DNA of 44,501 nt from Acidobacteriota bacterium (GCA_016195265.1 JACPZW010000060.1:1-44501); one strand, 5' to 3'. Positions 16,076 through 24,267 are shown, counted from the stretch's first letter. Notes: a model not told the origin generated them from the sequence alone. Translations and numbers: made by a program.

Positions 16076-17554
16076 CTATTCCTCTGCGAGTTCTGCGGGT
16101 TCTGCGTTGATCGTCGTCAGCGGCGTGGCGAGCGCGAAGTGCGCCGCGCCCGCCGCGAAAAACCCGACGAACCACGCGTAGTCGTACAAGGGTTTCAGCC
16201 CCGGAATCACGAACCCGCCCCAGGCAAGTCCGCAGCCAATCGCCGTTGCCGCAATCGCGCGCGCGTTCCAGCCGCGATACACGCCGTCAGCTAGATACAG
16301 ATCCTCGAGCTTCAGTTCACGGCGCCGCACGAGCCAGTAGTCGGCGACGAGCACGCCCGCGATCGACCCCAGGCCGCCCGAGTAGCCGAGCAGCCATGTG
16401 TAGATGTAGCCCGACGGATCAGCGAGCAGCTTCCACGGCTGAATCGCGATGCCCAGCAGGCCCGTGATCAGCCCGCCCGTCTTGAAGCTGATGAACCGCG
16501 GAAACGCGTTCGCGAAGTCGTTGGCCGGCGACACGACGTTGGCCGCGATGTTGACTGCGATCGTCGCGACGACGACCGTGAACATCGAGACCGCGACGAC
16601 GACCGGCGAGGTGAACTTGCCAACGAGCACGACCGGATCCCAGATCGCCTGCCCGTAGATGATCGCCGTCGCGCTCGTGATCATCACGCCCATCGCCGCG
16701 AACACCGACATCGTCGTCGGCAGCGCGACGACCTGGCCGACGATCTGCTCGCGCTGACTTCTGCCGAACCGCGTGAAGTCCGGCATGTTGAGGGAGAGCG
16801 TCGCCCAGAATCCGATCATCGCCGTCAGCGACGGCACGAAGACCGGCCAGAACTCCCCGAGCGTGTGAAACTTCCCGGGCTGCGAGAGCAGCGGCCCCAG
16901 ACCGTGGGCTCGCGACACGGCCCACCAGACCAGGATCGACGTCATTACGAGGACGAACGGCGCGGCCCAGTTCTCCACCTCGCGAACCAGATCCATGCCC
17001 CTATAGATAATGTAGATATTGAAGCCCCAGAACAGCAGGAACGACACCCACTCCGTCGTGCTGTGTCCGCCGAAGCCGGCGCCGAGCAGCGTCGGCCATC
17101 CCGGAATGACCGTCCGGAAGAACGTGTTCAGCGCTTCTCCGCCGATCCACGCCTGGATGCCGAACCACCCGCACGCGACGAGCGCGCGCATCAGCGCGGG
17201 CACGTTTGATCCGAGCGTGCCGTACGCTGCGCGGGCGAAGACGGGAAACGGAATCCCGTACTTCGTTCCGGGATGCGAGTTCAGCAGAATCGGAATCAGG
17301 ACGATCGTGTTGCCGAGCAGAATCGTCACGAGCGCCTGCGACCAGTTCATGCCCGACGCCATCAGGCCCGATGCGAGCATGTAGGTCGGAATGCAGTGCG
17401 CCATGCTGATCCACAGCGCGGCGTAGTTGTACGTGGACCAGGTGCGGCGGATCAGCGGCACGGGGGCGAGGTCGGCGTTGTAGAGCGGGCTGGCTTCGAC
17501 CCGCCGCGTGTCGATCAGCTCGACCCGTCCGTCCTTCAACCGTCGCTCGTTCAT
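16076..17554 (-). CDS. NCS1 family nucleobase/hydantoin/allantoin permease
   Basis: A 492-residue membrane protein with 12 predicted helices of the nucleobase:cation symporter-1 family (LeuT fold). Recognisable parts are CGWFGIQAWIGGEAL near residue 130 (Trp and Gln matching the substrate-stacking and hydrogen-bonding residues of Mhp1), NMPDFTRF near 256, and NIAANVVSPANDFANAFPRFI near 333. It probably imports allantoin, uracil or a hydantoin with sodium or protons for the catabolic genes downstream. The last ten residues (NAEPAELAEE) are encoded by TTCTGCG repeats, so the native C-terminus may have been replaced. Confidence 0.88.
   Translation of the reverse strand: MNERRLKDGRVELIDTRRVEASPLYNADLAPVPLIRRTWSTYNYAALWISMAHCIPTYMLASGLMASGMNWSQALVTILLGNTIVLIPILLNSHPGTKYGIPFPVFARAAYGTLGSNVPALMRALVACGWFGIQAWIGGEALNTFFRTVIPGWPTLLGAGFGGHSTTEWVSFLLFWGFNIYIIYRGMDLVREVENWAAPFVLVMTSILVWWAVSRAHGLGPLLSQPGKFHTLGEFWPVFVPSLTAMIGFWATLSLNMPDFTRFGRSQREQIVGQVVALPTTMSVFAAMGVMITSATAIIYGQAIWDPVVLVGKFTSPVVVAVSMFTVVVATIAVNIAANVVSPANDFANAFPRFISFKTGGLITGLLGIAIQPWKLLADPSGYIYTWLLGYSGGLGSIAGVLVADYWLVRRRELKLEDLYLADGVYRGWNARAIAATAIGCGLAWGGFVIPGLKPLYDYAWFVGFFAAGAAHFALATPLTTINAEPAELAEE
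16080..16106. repeat. TTCTGCG tandem units at the NCS1 gene end
   Basis: CTCTGCGAG, TTCTGCGGG and TTCTGCG occur in tandem and encode the permease tail. Related solo arms occur at 32160 and 38039, and a full inverted pair at 24268-24334. Confidence 0.6.
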
Positions 17555-17622
17555 CGTCGTCCTGCAAATTAGCCGGCGCCCGGGTCATTCTGCCATTGAA
17601 CCGGCCCGCGGGGGAGATTTCC

Positions 17623-18111
17623 ATGAACCGTTCGATGTCCGCGGCCCTCGCAGGCGCCCCTCGTCCTGATGACGGCGGGCGCCGCGTCTCCCCAATCGAA
17701 GAACGCGCCGAAGACCGCCACGCGCCAGGTGTTCGTCGGCGTCCTCGATCGTCAGGGTGCACCGACGGGGCGCGCACGACAAGCAATTCAATCAGTGGAC
17801 GCTCGCGCAGCCGGAGCGCGGCACCCTCTCGCACGCCATCGTCATGAAGTTCCAAGGCAACGGCGTGCCCGAGATGATCGCGATGAACGTCACGCAGAAT
17901 TCCGGCGGCCGCTATGACTTCATCAACACCGGCAATTCACTGCCGGAGAAGATGAAGGCGCTGGCCACCCAGATGGCCGACGACTACAAACAGGCGAGCG
18001 TGAAAGTATCAGGTCGAGTACGCGACCGATTCGAAGGAATGGAAACCAGTCGAGGTGACCGTCGCCCGCGACGGCGTGCGGCTGCAGATTTCGCAGGGGC
18101 GCCTGCGCTGA
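17623..18111 (+). pseudogene. Decayed VWFA-related secreted protein gene
   Basis: Coding-like segments in alternating frames share one strand. A ribosome site (GGGGGAG) and ATG at 17623 open MNRSMSAALAG. The frame then shifts near 17655 to a signal-peptide core and RQVFVGVLDRQGAPT. It shifts near 17770 to HDKQFNQWTLAQPERGTLSH and a long helix-rich segment, and near 18008 to YQVEYATDSKEWKPVEVTV, ending at TGA 18109. This order resembles secreted VWFA-domain proteins of Acidobacteriota whose last strands read V-Y-x-S-x-x-F-x-P-V. Most of the VWA core between the second and third segments is missing. Three frame changes plus a deletion indicate a dead gene, unless there are assembly errors. Confidence 0.6.
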
Positions 18112-18112
18112 T

Positions 18113-18150
18113 TCCTAATTCTGAATTCTTGATTCTGAATTCTTACTTCT
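18113..18150. repeat. ATTCTGAATTCTTG short tandem repeat
   Basis: Two copies of ATTCTGAATTCTT with flanking variants lie between the pseudogene and the next minus-strand gene, whose TAA stop (18143-18145) is inside the repeat. Confidence 0.6.
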
Positions 18151-19117
18151 GCTTCTCCTGATATCGCGCGCCCATCAGCACGCCCGCGAGCGCGAGGTTG
18201 CCTTCGTGGCACGCATACTCGTACATCAGGTCGTCGGTGCGCGTCATCGGAATCGACACGCTCCACTTCCCCGTCCACGTCGTCGGATCGTCGACCGTGA
18301 ACTCGTAGCGCAGCGTGTCCGCGTCGACCCGCGTGAAGCGCTCGATCAGATGCAGGTTCGTGTCGGATCCCCTGAAGTTGCCGTCCTGCGCGTAGTTCGT
18401 CGTGTCGACGACGAGCGCGTCGCCTTCCCAGCGTCCGACTGAGTCGCCAGTCAGATAGCGCATCGTCTTCGGCCGGTGCGGGCGGCCGTTCAGATCGATG
18501 ATGCGCGCGCTGTGGATCATCTCGTTGACGATGACGATCTGATCTTTCGTCTGCACGAGCTGCATGTTGTTGTTGTACGCGCTCGGGACCATGGGCGGAC
18601 CGGAGTTGAATCCGAGAATGCAGCGCTCGGCCAATGGACGCTCTTCCGGGTTGTCGTAATGGTTCCGGCGATCTGCAAGCCGCTTCTGCGCTTCCGCCGT
18701 CAACGGCGGCACGCGGCCCGTCGGCGGATCGACGACGAGCGAGGGCTGCGTCGCGACCCGCTTGCCGAAGTCCCACCAGAAATCGTTGTAGGCGCGCTCG
18801 ACGTCGGCCGCGGCGCCGCCGTCGCGCTTGTCCTTGTTCGTCGTCTCGATTCGACGCTGCGCGAACTCTTCGGCTTCTTCCTCGGTCACGGAGCTCTTCT
18901 CGGCGAATTCGCCAGGCCGCTCGAACGGCGTCAACTGCGCGAAATCCCAGGTCCCCTGGAGATCGGGACGGCCGTCGGCGGTGCGCGGCACGGCCACCTT
19001 TGTTTTAGTGACGCCGGCCGTTTTCGCGTGCGCCGTGACGGGCGTCGGCGCTTGCGCGGCTGTGGAGGCGGACACGACGGCGAGCGAGGCGATCACGAGG
19101 CCGAGCCTAATAGACAT
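18143..19117 (-). CDS. Secreted protein of the RTADGRPDLQGTWDF type, unknown function
   Basis: A 324-residue exported protein with a signal peptide of about 22 residues (ending AAQA). The signature PRTADGRPDLQGTWDFAQLTPFERP follows near residue 44. The rest contains NNMQLVQTKDQIVIVNEM and RWEGDALVVDTTNY motifs repeated in many Acidobacteriota paralogues, whose function is not known to me. AAGGAG precedes the ATG. The upstream region holds a TACACT -10-like box and a 15-bp palindrome at 19186. The length looks full. Confidence 0.75.
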   Translation of the reverse strand: MSIRLGLVIASLAVVSASTAAQAPTPVTAHAKTAGVTKTKVAVPRTADGRPDLQGTWDFAQLTPFERPGEFAEKSSVTEEEAEEFAQRRIETTNKDKRDGGAAADVERAYNDFWWDFGKRVATQPSLVVDPPTGRVPPLTAEAQKRLADRRNHYDNPEERPLAERCILGFNSGPPMVPSAYNNNMQLVQTKDQIVIVNEMIHSARIIDLNGRPHRPKTMRYLTGDSVGRWEGDALVVDTTNYAQDGNFRGSDTNLHLIERFTRVDADTLRYEFTVDDPTTWTGKWSVSIPMTRTDDLMYEYACHEGNLALAGVLMGARYQEKQK

Positions 19118-19177
19118 CTGCTGCTCCTTTGCCTTTCGAGCAACCGCCGGCGGGCGCGACCCGCCCTGGAGAAGACA

Positions 19178-19200
19178 GTGTAGAGAAGTCGCGGCGACTT
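19178..19200 (-). promoter_or_regulatory. Promoter-operator candidate of the secreted protein
   Basis: TACACT (-10-like, minus strand 19183-19178) sits beside AAGTCGCGGCGACTT (19186-19200), a perfect 7-1-7 palindrome where a repressor could occlude the spacer. No good -35 is visible. Confidence 0.4.
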
Positions 19201-19262
19201 TGCTAGACCTTCAGCAAGGCTGGGCTTGTCGAGACCGGGTCGCCCGACAGCGTCACGCCTGA

Positions 19263-19727
19263 TCAGGGATTTGTGGGCAGGCGCCGAAACCCGTAGACCT
19301 GCCGCCGCCAGAAGGCGTTCATCTCAGACCGGCTCGTGCCGACGCTGACGTGCGCGTGATAGAACGCCTCGGGCGAGTCCACGATGCCGACGTGCTTCAG
19401 GTCGTCGAAGAAGACGAGCGTCCCGAAATTCCATTGCACGGTCTTCGGAACGGGCGGCAGCGTCTGAAAGAACTTGCGAGCTGTCGTGCGTTTGACGAGG
19501 ATGCCGTTCTCGAACATCACCCGCCAGACGAACCCGGAACAGTCGAAGCTCTTCATGCCCGACGCGCCCCAGACGTAGCGCCGCCCGAGATGTCGCTCGA
19601 TTGCCGCTTTCAGGCCGTCGTTGAAGCTCGCGGCAGTCGCGCCGGGGGGCGCGTCGCCGGCGGGTTGCGCCGCGGCGGCAACCGTCAAGGTCAACAGGAG
19701 CGCGAAGACCGCTGTCAGGCGCGTCAT
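19263..19727 (-). CDS. NlpC/P60 family cell-wall peptidase
   Basis: A 154-residue exported protein. The signal peptide is about residues 1-20 (VAAAAQ). An NlpC/P60 domain follows with YVWGASGMKSFDCSGFVWRVM, where the Cys of DCSG is the nucleophile, and DLKHVGIV carrying the catalytic His. These enzymes cut peptide stems of peptidoglycan. The C-terminus FRRLP is typical of the fold end. Its ATG overlaps the TGA of the upstream DUF350 gene (ATGA), so the two are translationally coupled. Family assignment is firm; the substrate bond is unknown. Confidence 0.82.
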   Translation of the reverse strand: MTRLTAVFALLLTLTVAAAAQPAGDAPPGATAASFNDGLKAAIERHLGRRYVWGASGMKSFDCSGFVWRVMFENGILVKRTTARKFFQTLPPVPKTVQWNFGTLVFFDDLKHVGIVDSPEAFYHAHVSVGTSRSEMNAFWRRQVYGFRRLPTNP

Positions 19728-19930
19728 TTGATGGCGTTGCCCAGCAACAGCCCCAGGCCGATGAAGAGCCCGGCGAGGAAGATCGCCACGGCGCGGTTGT
19801 CCGCGTTGAGCTGGTCGGCGAAGTTCACGCCTGGCGTCAGCCGGTCGAACAGCTTGTACGCCAGCACGAACCCCACGAGGCCAACGACCAACGAGATGAG
19901 TATCGAGGCCAGATAGTTTGTAAGGTCCAC
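19724..19930 (-). CDS. DUF350 family small membrane protein
   Basis: A 68-residue protein with two hydrophobic helices (about 5-27 and 46-65) linked by a polar loop with LTPGVNFADQLNADNRAVAIFLAG, the pattern of DUF350 membrane proteins. Function is unknown. A GTG start is chosen at VDLTNYLASIL because the longer open extension is Cys/Arg-rich and lies over the opposite gene. It overlaps the NlpC gene by four bases and is divergent from the aldolase-like gene. Confidence 0.7.
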   Translation of the reverse strand: MDLTNYLASILISLVVGLVGFVLAYKLFDRLTPGVNFADQLNADNRAVAIFLAGLFIGLGLLLGNAIK

Positions 19931-19976
19931 AGCACCCTCGCGCCTGGGAGCATCATACGGCAGGTGGGCTTCCTCA

Positions 19977-19982
19977 TATACT
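19977..19982 (+). promoter_or_regulatory. -10 box of the HpcH-like gene, near-leaderless
   Basis: TATACT lies nine bases before the ATG at 19992. The predicted transcription start is within about three bases of the start codon, and no Shine-Dalgarno is present. The -35 is weak. Confidence 0.5.
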
Positions 19983-19991
19983 CTCGGCATC

Positions 19992-21299
19992 ATGGCCGAC
20001 ACCACGATCCCCGACCTCGCGCTGACGACGATCCTCGACGCGCTGCACACGGTGAACGTGCACGTCGCGCAGCAGTATCCCGGCGACGGCGCCGCGCGGC
20101 AGCCCGTCCACACCGTCTACGGCGGCGCGCATCTGTTCAAGTCGGACGTCGCGAAGAAGCTCGGGACGGCTGCGCTCAAGGCGCTGCAGGAGCACGCGCC
20201 GGATGCGGCGACGCTCGCCGACGCGCTCCATCTCGACCGCGCGATCGCCGAGCGGCTCTATCCGCGGGTGGTCGACAAGCTGACGCGCGAACCCGTCGAA
20301 GACTTCCGGATCGATTTCGAGGACGGCTTCGGCAGCCGGCCGGATCTCGAGGAGGACGGCCACGCGCAGCTCGCGGCCACGGAAATGGCGAACGGGCTCT
20401 CCGACGGCACGCTGCCGCCGTCGATCGGCATCCGGATCAAGACGCTCAACGAGGAAACGAAGCGGCGCGGCCTGCGAACCTTCGATCTGTTCCTGACGCG
20501 GCTGCTCGACCGTACCGAGGGCCGACTGCCCCGGCATTTCCTCATCACGCTGCCGAAGATCACGTCGGTCGAGCAGGTGACCGCGATGGCGGCGGCGTGC
20601 GACGCGTTCGAGTACTGGCGGCAGCTGCCGGCAGGCACGCTGAAATTCGAGCTGATGGTGGAGACGACGCAGTCGATCATCGCGCCGGACGGCACGGCCG
20701 CCCTGCCCCGCCTGATCACCGCGGGCCGTGGACGCATCGTCGCCGCGCATTTCGGGACGTACGACTACACCGCGGCGTGCGGCGTGACGGCGGCGCATCA
20801 GCACATGCGCCACCCCGCGTGCGACTTCGCGAAGGACGTGATGCAGGTGACGCTCGCCGGCACGGGCGTCTGGCTGTCGGACGGCGCGACCAACGTCATG
20901 CCGATCGGATCGCGCGAGTCCGTCCACGCCGCGTGGCGCCTGCACGCCGAGCACGTGCGGCATTCGCTCGTGACCGGCTTCTATCAAGGATGGGATCTGC
21001 ATCCGGCGCAGCTGCCGTCGCGGTACGCGGCGGTCTACGCGTTCTTCCTGGAAGGCCTCGACGCCGCGTCGGAGCGATTGAAGAACTTCGTGGCGAAAGC
21101 GGCGCAGGCGACGCTCGCGGGCGACGTCTTCGACGACGCGGCGACGGGCCAGGGACTGCTGAACTACTTCCTGCGCGCGATGAACTGCGGCGCGATAAGC
21201 GAGGAAGAAGCCGTCGCGCTGAGCGGTTTGGCCGTGAATGAACTCCGAAGCCGTTCGTTCGCGACGATCCTGAAATTAAGAATGAAGAATAATTCCTAA
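19992..21299 (+). CDS. HpcH/HpaI aldolase or citrate-lyase-like protein (DUF6986 type)
   Basis: A 435-residue TIM-barrel protein related to CitE/HpcH and malate-synthase-like enzymes. It has an acidic metal-site-like DFRIDFEDGFGSR near residue 107, RIKTLN near 150, FELMVETTQS near 222 and FGTYDYTA near 254. This family is found beside allantoin/urate genes in several phyla. By context it may use glyoxylate released from ureidoglycolate; the reaction is unproven. Its last residues (LRMKNNS) come from an AATTCTTCAT-type repeat shared with the convergent PreA-like gene. A -10 box nine bases from the ATG suggests a near-leaderless message. Confidence 0.72.
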   Translation: MADTTIPDLALTTILDALHTVNVHVAQQYPGDGAARQPVHTVYGGAHLFKSDVAKKLGTAALKALQEHAPDAATLADALHLDRAIAERLYPRVVDKLTREPVEDFRIDFEDGFGSRPDLEEDGHAQLAATEMANGLSDGTLPPSIGIRIKTLNEETKRRGLRTFDLFLTRLLDRTEGRLPRHFLITLPKITSVEQVTAMAAACDAFEYWRQLPAGTLKFELMVETTQSIIAPDGTAALPRLITAGRGRIVAAHFGTYDYTAACGVTAAHQHMRHPACDFAKDVMQVTLAGTGVWLSDGATNVMPIGSRESVHAAWRLHAEHVRHSLVTGFYQGWDLHPAQLPSRYAAVYAFFLEGLDAASERLKNFVAKAAQATLAGDVFDDAATGQGLLNYFLRAMNCGAISEEEAVALSGLAVNELRSRSFATILKLRMKNNS

Positions 21300-21307
21300 T
21301 TCTTCAT
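21282..21307. terminator. Hairpin at convergent stops (repeat-derived)
   Basis: ATGAAGAAT / ATTCTTCAT arms of 9 bp with an 8-nt loop. The plus-strand TAA (21297-21299) and the minus-strand TAG (21298-21296) overlap inside it. It probably ends both transcripts although it lacks a long T run. Confidence 0.5.
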
Positions 21308-22423
21308 GTCATCCACTGCATATCCCTCTGCTTCGTATCCCCCGCGGTAATCCTTCTCCGTCGGGCGGCGGATCTTCGACTGCGAGACGACGTGCTCGCG
21401 CCGGAGGCCGACGAAGTCGTCCACGCGCTTCCAGCCTTTGCCGGCGTGCTTCTCGAGGAACCGCTCGAGGCCGTCGTTCAGCTCGCGGATGACGTTCGGC
21501 CCGACCGCGTGATCGAGCATCGCGGCCGTGCACACCTGCACCGTGCCGCAGCCGAGCAGGAAGTAGCTGAGCGCGTGCTCGAAGTTCGAGATGCCGCCGA
21601 TGCCGGAGAACGCCTTGTCGGGGAACGCCTGCGTGAGCTGCGACATCTTGGCGAGCGACAGCGGCAGGATCGCGGGGCCGCCGAGGCCGCCGGTCGACAC
21701 GAGGCCGTCAACGTGGACTTCGAAGTCCAGCGTCTCCGGATCGATCAGCGGCAGCGACGTGAACGTGTTGGACGAGGAGATCGCGTCGGCGCCGCCGAGG
21801 AACGCGCCGCGCGCTTCGACGACGATGTCCGTCGTGGACGGCGTGAGCTTGGCCCACACGGGGATCTTCGCGATCTCCTTGACGACCTTCGTGACGATGG
21901 AGACGAGCTCCTTGTCCTTGCCGACGTTGGAGCCCATGTCGGGCCGGTCCATGTGCGGGCAGGACAGGTTCAGCTCCAGCGCGTCGCAGCCCTGGTCCTG
22001 GCACGCGATCGCGAGTTCCTGCCAGTGCCGCAGCTCGGTGTCGTTTCCGGAGCCGGCCATGATCGACGCGACGAGCGCGCGGTCGGGAAACTGCTTCTTG
22101 ATGCGGCCGAGGCGCGGCACCCACCAGTCGAGCGTCTTGTCGGAGATGAGCTCCCAGTTCCACGACGAGTGCAGCGCGGCGTTGGGCCGCTTCTTCATCG
22201 ACAGGTGCCCCGAGTCCGCGTCGGCGCGCAGAAACTTCGTCTTCGGCCCGACGACGTTGACCACGGGATGCAGACCGATGGTCTTGGTGACCACGCCGCC
22301 CCATCCCGCGTCGAACGCGCGCAGGATGTTCGATTCCGATTCGGTCGGCGGTGCCGACGAGAGTAGAAACGGGTTACGAAAGCGAATTCCGGTGAAGGTC
22401 GTCGAAAGATCCGCGGCCATCAT
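21296..22423 (-). CDS. PreA-like dihydropyrimidine dehydrogenase catalytic subunit
   Basis: A 375-residue FMN TIM-barrel enzyme of the dihydroorotate/dihydropyrimidine dehydrogenase family. It has RFRNPFLLSSAPPTES, ALELNLSCPHM near residue 150, AKLTPSTTDI, and FMN-phosphate-type GIGGI and GCGTVQVCTA motifs. It would reduce uracil/thymine to dihydro forms, feeding the dihydropyrimidinase in the same run. Unlike E. coli PreA it ends without the C-terminal two-4Fe-4S ferredoxin domain. No PreT partner is in the window. The site that reads ACGQ in mammalian DPD (acid Cys) reads NVGK here. GAGGAG precedes the first ATG. Its TAG stop is inside a repeat. Confidence 0.82.
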   Translation of the reverse strand: MMAADLSTTFTGIRFRNPFLLSSAPPTESESNILRAFDAGWGGVVTKTIGLHPVVNVVGPKTKFLRADADSGHLSMKKRPNAALHSSWNWELISDKTLDWWVPRLGRIKKQFPDRALVASIMAGSGNDTELRHWQELAIACQDQGCDALELNLSCPHMDRPDMGSNVGKDKELVSIVTKVVKEIAKIPVWAKLTPSTTDIVVEARGAFLGGADAISSSNTFTSLPLIDPETLDFEVHVDGLVSTGGLGGPAILPLSLAKMSQLTQAFPDKAFSGIGGISNFEHALSYFLLGCGTVQVCTAAMLDHAVGPNVIRELNDGLERFLEKHAGKGWKRVDDFVGLRREHVVSQSKIRRPTEKDYRGGYEAEGYAVDDMKN

Positions 22424-22431
22424 GTCTCCTC

Positions 22432-22453
22432 GGCGGGTCCGAAAGGACCCGCC
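22432..22453. repeat. GGCGGGTCC-GAAA-GGACCCGCC palindrome
   Basis: A perfect 9-bp stem with GAAA tetraloop between the urate oxidase and PreA-like genes. The flanking CTA completes the family consensus GTAGGGCGGGTCC...GGACCCGCCCTAC and forms the urate oxidase TAG stop. Confidence 0.85.
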
Positions 22454-23293
22454 CTACACATCGTCGCGCCGAACCGTCGCTTCGATCAGACCGAACGGCT
22501 GATCGGTAGCGACGAAGATCTCGTTCGGATTGTCGAGCCCGAACGGTTGCAGGTCCACCAGCAGATGATGCCGGTTCGGCAGCGTCAGCGTGATGTCCGT
22601 CACGTCGGCGCACGCGGCGAGCGCCGCCTCGCCCATCGCGTAGAGCGTCTGCTGCACCGACCGGCTCACGTGAGCCGCGAAGGTCTCCACGAGCGCGCGG
22701 CGAATGCGATCGCGCGCCGCGAAGTCCGTCGCGCCGGGCCGGTACGTCCACGTGGCGGTGATGGACGTCGCGAGAATGCGATCCTCGGTCTCGGGCAGCG
22801 TCGTGTAGGGATCGCGCGGGAATCCAGAGAACGCCGAGTCGGTGGTCTTCAGCACGACGAGGTTCGTCAGGCCAGACACAATCGCCTCGCCCTGCGCGTC
22901 TCGGGTGACACGGGCGGTCCATTGCTCGCCGCCCGGCTGCGAGAACGCGTGCGGATGCGGGCGGCCGCCGACCTCCACACGGTCCCAGCGATGCTCGGTT
23001 GCGCTGATGCGCACGCGCGTCACCGCCGGCTTGCCGAGAAAATGCGCGGCCAGGCGGCCGGCGAACGCCTCGACGTGATCGATCGGATCCTGCCGGGCGA
23101 GCGCGTAGACGGTGTTCTTCATCGTGTCCGTCGCGACGCACGGACCGTTGTCGCCGTCGACGTAGACGCGATCGAAGGCGCCCTCGAGCTGGACGTCGAT
23201 GGTGAGATCGACGAGTTCATGAGGGTCGCGCGCGCGACGCACCTTCACGAGGCGCACGCGCGATTTGCCGTAGCGGTTCCATGCGAGCGCCAT
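22454..23293 (-). CDS. Urate oxidase (factor-independent urate hydroxylase)
   Basis: A 279-residue uricase converting urate, O2 and water to 5-hydroxyisourate and H2O2 without a cofactor. Signature residues are present: YGK (Lys10), VATDTMKN with the catalytic Thr55-Asp56 pair, and LPNRHHLLVDL with Asn240 and His242 of the O2 site. Length is normal for the single-chain tunnelling-fold enzyme. It follows HIU hydrolase and OHCU decarboxylase, the next two steps, in the same operon. A hairpin element separates it from the HIU hydrolase gene. The stop codon derives from the adjacent palindrome. Confidence 0.94.
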   Translation of the reverse strand: MALAWNRYGKSRVRLVKVRRARDPHELVDLTIDVQLEGAFDRVYVDGDNGPCVATDTMKNTVYALARQDPIDHVEAFAGRLAAHFLGKPAVTRVRISATEHRWDRVEVGGRPHPHAFSQPGGEQWTARVTRDAQGEAIVSGLTNLVVLKTTDSAFSGFPRDPYTTLPETEDRILATSITATWTYRPGATDFAARDRIRRALVETFAAHVSRSVQQTLYAMGEAALAACADVTDITLTLPNRHHLLVDLQPFGLDNPNEIFVATDQPFGLIEATVRRDDV

Positions 23294-23308
23294 ATCAGAA
23301 GAAATGAA

Positions 23309-23384
23309 ACCACAGAGGACACGGAGGGCACGGAGGAAAACGTACGTGTGTCTTCACCTCCGTGTCCCCCGTGTCCTCCGTGGT
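23309..23384. repeat. Inverted pair of ACGGAGGAC tandem arms
   Basis: Arms 23309-23336 and 23357-23384 (28 nt each, about three mismatches) are built of ACGGAGG(A/G)C units; the loop is 20 nt. It sits between HIU hydrolase and urate oxidase genes. The same family is at 26766 and 32625. Confidence 0.85.
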
Positions 23385-23389
23385 GCGCA

Positions 23390-23722
23390 TCACGCTCCCC
23401 TGTACGTCGAGTAACCGAATGGGCTCAACAGCAACGGCAGATGGTAGCGCTCGTCGATGTCACGCACGTTGAACGTGACCTTGACCTCGGGAAAGAACGG
23501 CACCGACAAGCCGAGCGCGCGGTGATACGTCCCGATGTCGAAGGTCAGGCGGTAAGTGCCCGGCGAGATAGGTCCGTCCGTCAGCGTTTCGAGGCGCCCG
23601 TTTTCGTCGGTCGAGCCGCGTCCAACCGGCGTCCATTCACTCGCCTGCCGGAGCTCGAGAATCACGGTGACGCCCTCGGCCGGTTCTCCGCGCGCGATGT
23701 CGAGCACATGCGTCGTAATCAT
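23390..23722 (-). CDS. uraH: 5-hydroxyisourate hydrolase (transthyretin-like)
   Basis: A 110-residue protein of the transthyretin-related family that opens 5-hydroxyisourate to OHCU. Active-site elements are visible: THVLD (His5), an Arg in the GRGSTDENGR region, HLPLLLSPFGYSTYRG with His94, and the C-terminal YRG(S) motif, here YRGA. Length is typical and no signal peptide is present, so it is cytoplasmic. It starts seven bases after the OHCU decarboxylase stop without a clear ribosome site, consistent with coupling. Confidence 0.93.
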   Translation of the reverse strand: MITTHVLDIARGEPAEGVTVILELRQASEWTPVGRGSTDENGRLETLTDGPISPGTYRLTFDIGTYHRALGLSVPFFPEVKVTFNVRDIDERYHLPLLLSPFGYSTYRGA

Positions 23723-23729
23723 CGAAGGG

Positions 23730-24257
23730 TCACCCGTTCTCGGCGTTGTTGACGTTGTTCATAAGGAGTTTCGCCAGCCGCAATTGTGTAATCTTCCGCT
23801 GCTCCCCGGCAGCCACCGCCAGCTCGGCCGCCGGGTCGTTCGCCATCCGCCGCTCGAGCAGTCCCAGCATCTCGGCGGCGCTCTTGCCGGTCGCACAGAC
23901 GATGAAAATGTATCCGAAACGGGCCTCGTATTCGCGATTCGCTTGCGCCAGGCGGGCGCGCGTGGTTTCGGCGGCATCCGCGACTCGGCGCTGCTCGTCG
24001 TCCGGCCACCCAGCCGCCCCGCCAGCCTTACCTGCCCCACCCGGCTGGCCAATCTTGGGATGCGCGGCAAACGCCTCGAGCCAATCGGTCCGATCGAGCG
24101 CAGCCCAGACCGCATCAGCCTTCGCCGCCATCGCATCGGCGGACGCAAAAGGCCGCGCGGCGCTCATCTCGCGCGCCCACCGCGTCGAGCCGCAGCAGCG
24201 CAGCAACGCGCGCGACCCCGCGTCCGCGTCGAGCGCGTTCAAATCCCGAAGCGTCAT
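23730..24257 (-). CDS. uraD: OHCU decarboxylase (2-oxo-4-hydroxy-4-carboxy-5-ureidoimidazoline)
   Basis: A 175-residue all-helical enzyme producing S-allantoin from OHCU. The catalytic His66 lies in EAFAAHPKIG, and the conserved NREYEARFGYIFIVCATGKSA block follows. The ATG at 24257 (MTLRDLNALD) is preferred over an upstream TTG because the family starts near this residue. A Gly/Ala stretch (QPGGAGKAGGAAG) after the HPKIG site is somewhat longer than usual. Coupled to the HIU hydrolase gene. An inverted repeat element separates it from allantoicase. Confidence 0.92.
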   Translation of the reverse strand: MTLRDLNALDADAGSRALLRCCGSTRWAREMSAARPFASADAMAAKADAVWAALDRTDWLEAFAAHPKIGQPGGAGKAGGAAGWPDDEQRRVADAAETTRARLAQANREYEARFGYIFIVCATGKSAAEMLGLLERRMANDPAAELAVAAGEQRKITQLRLAKLLMNNVNNAENG

Positions 24258-24267
24258 TCCGGAAGGC

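Noticed and set aside
15873..16181. 102-residue plus-strand frame upstream of the NCS1 gene
   Set aside because: It is built from repeat sequence at both ends, overlaps the NCS1 C-terminus and has no plausible start.
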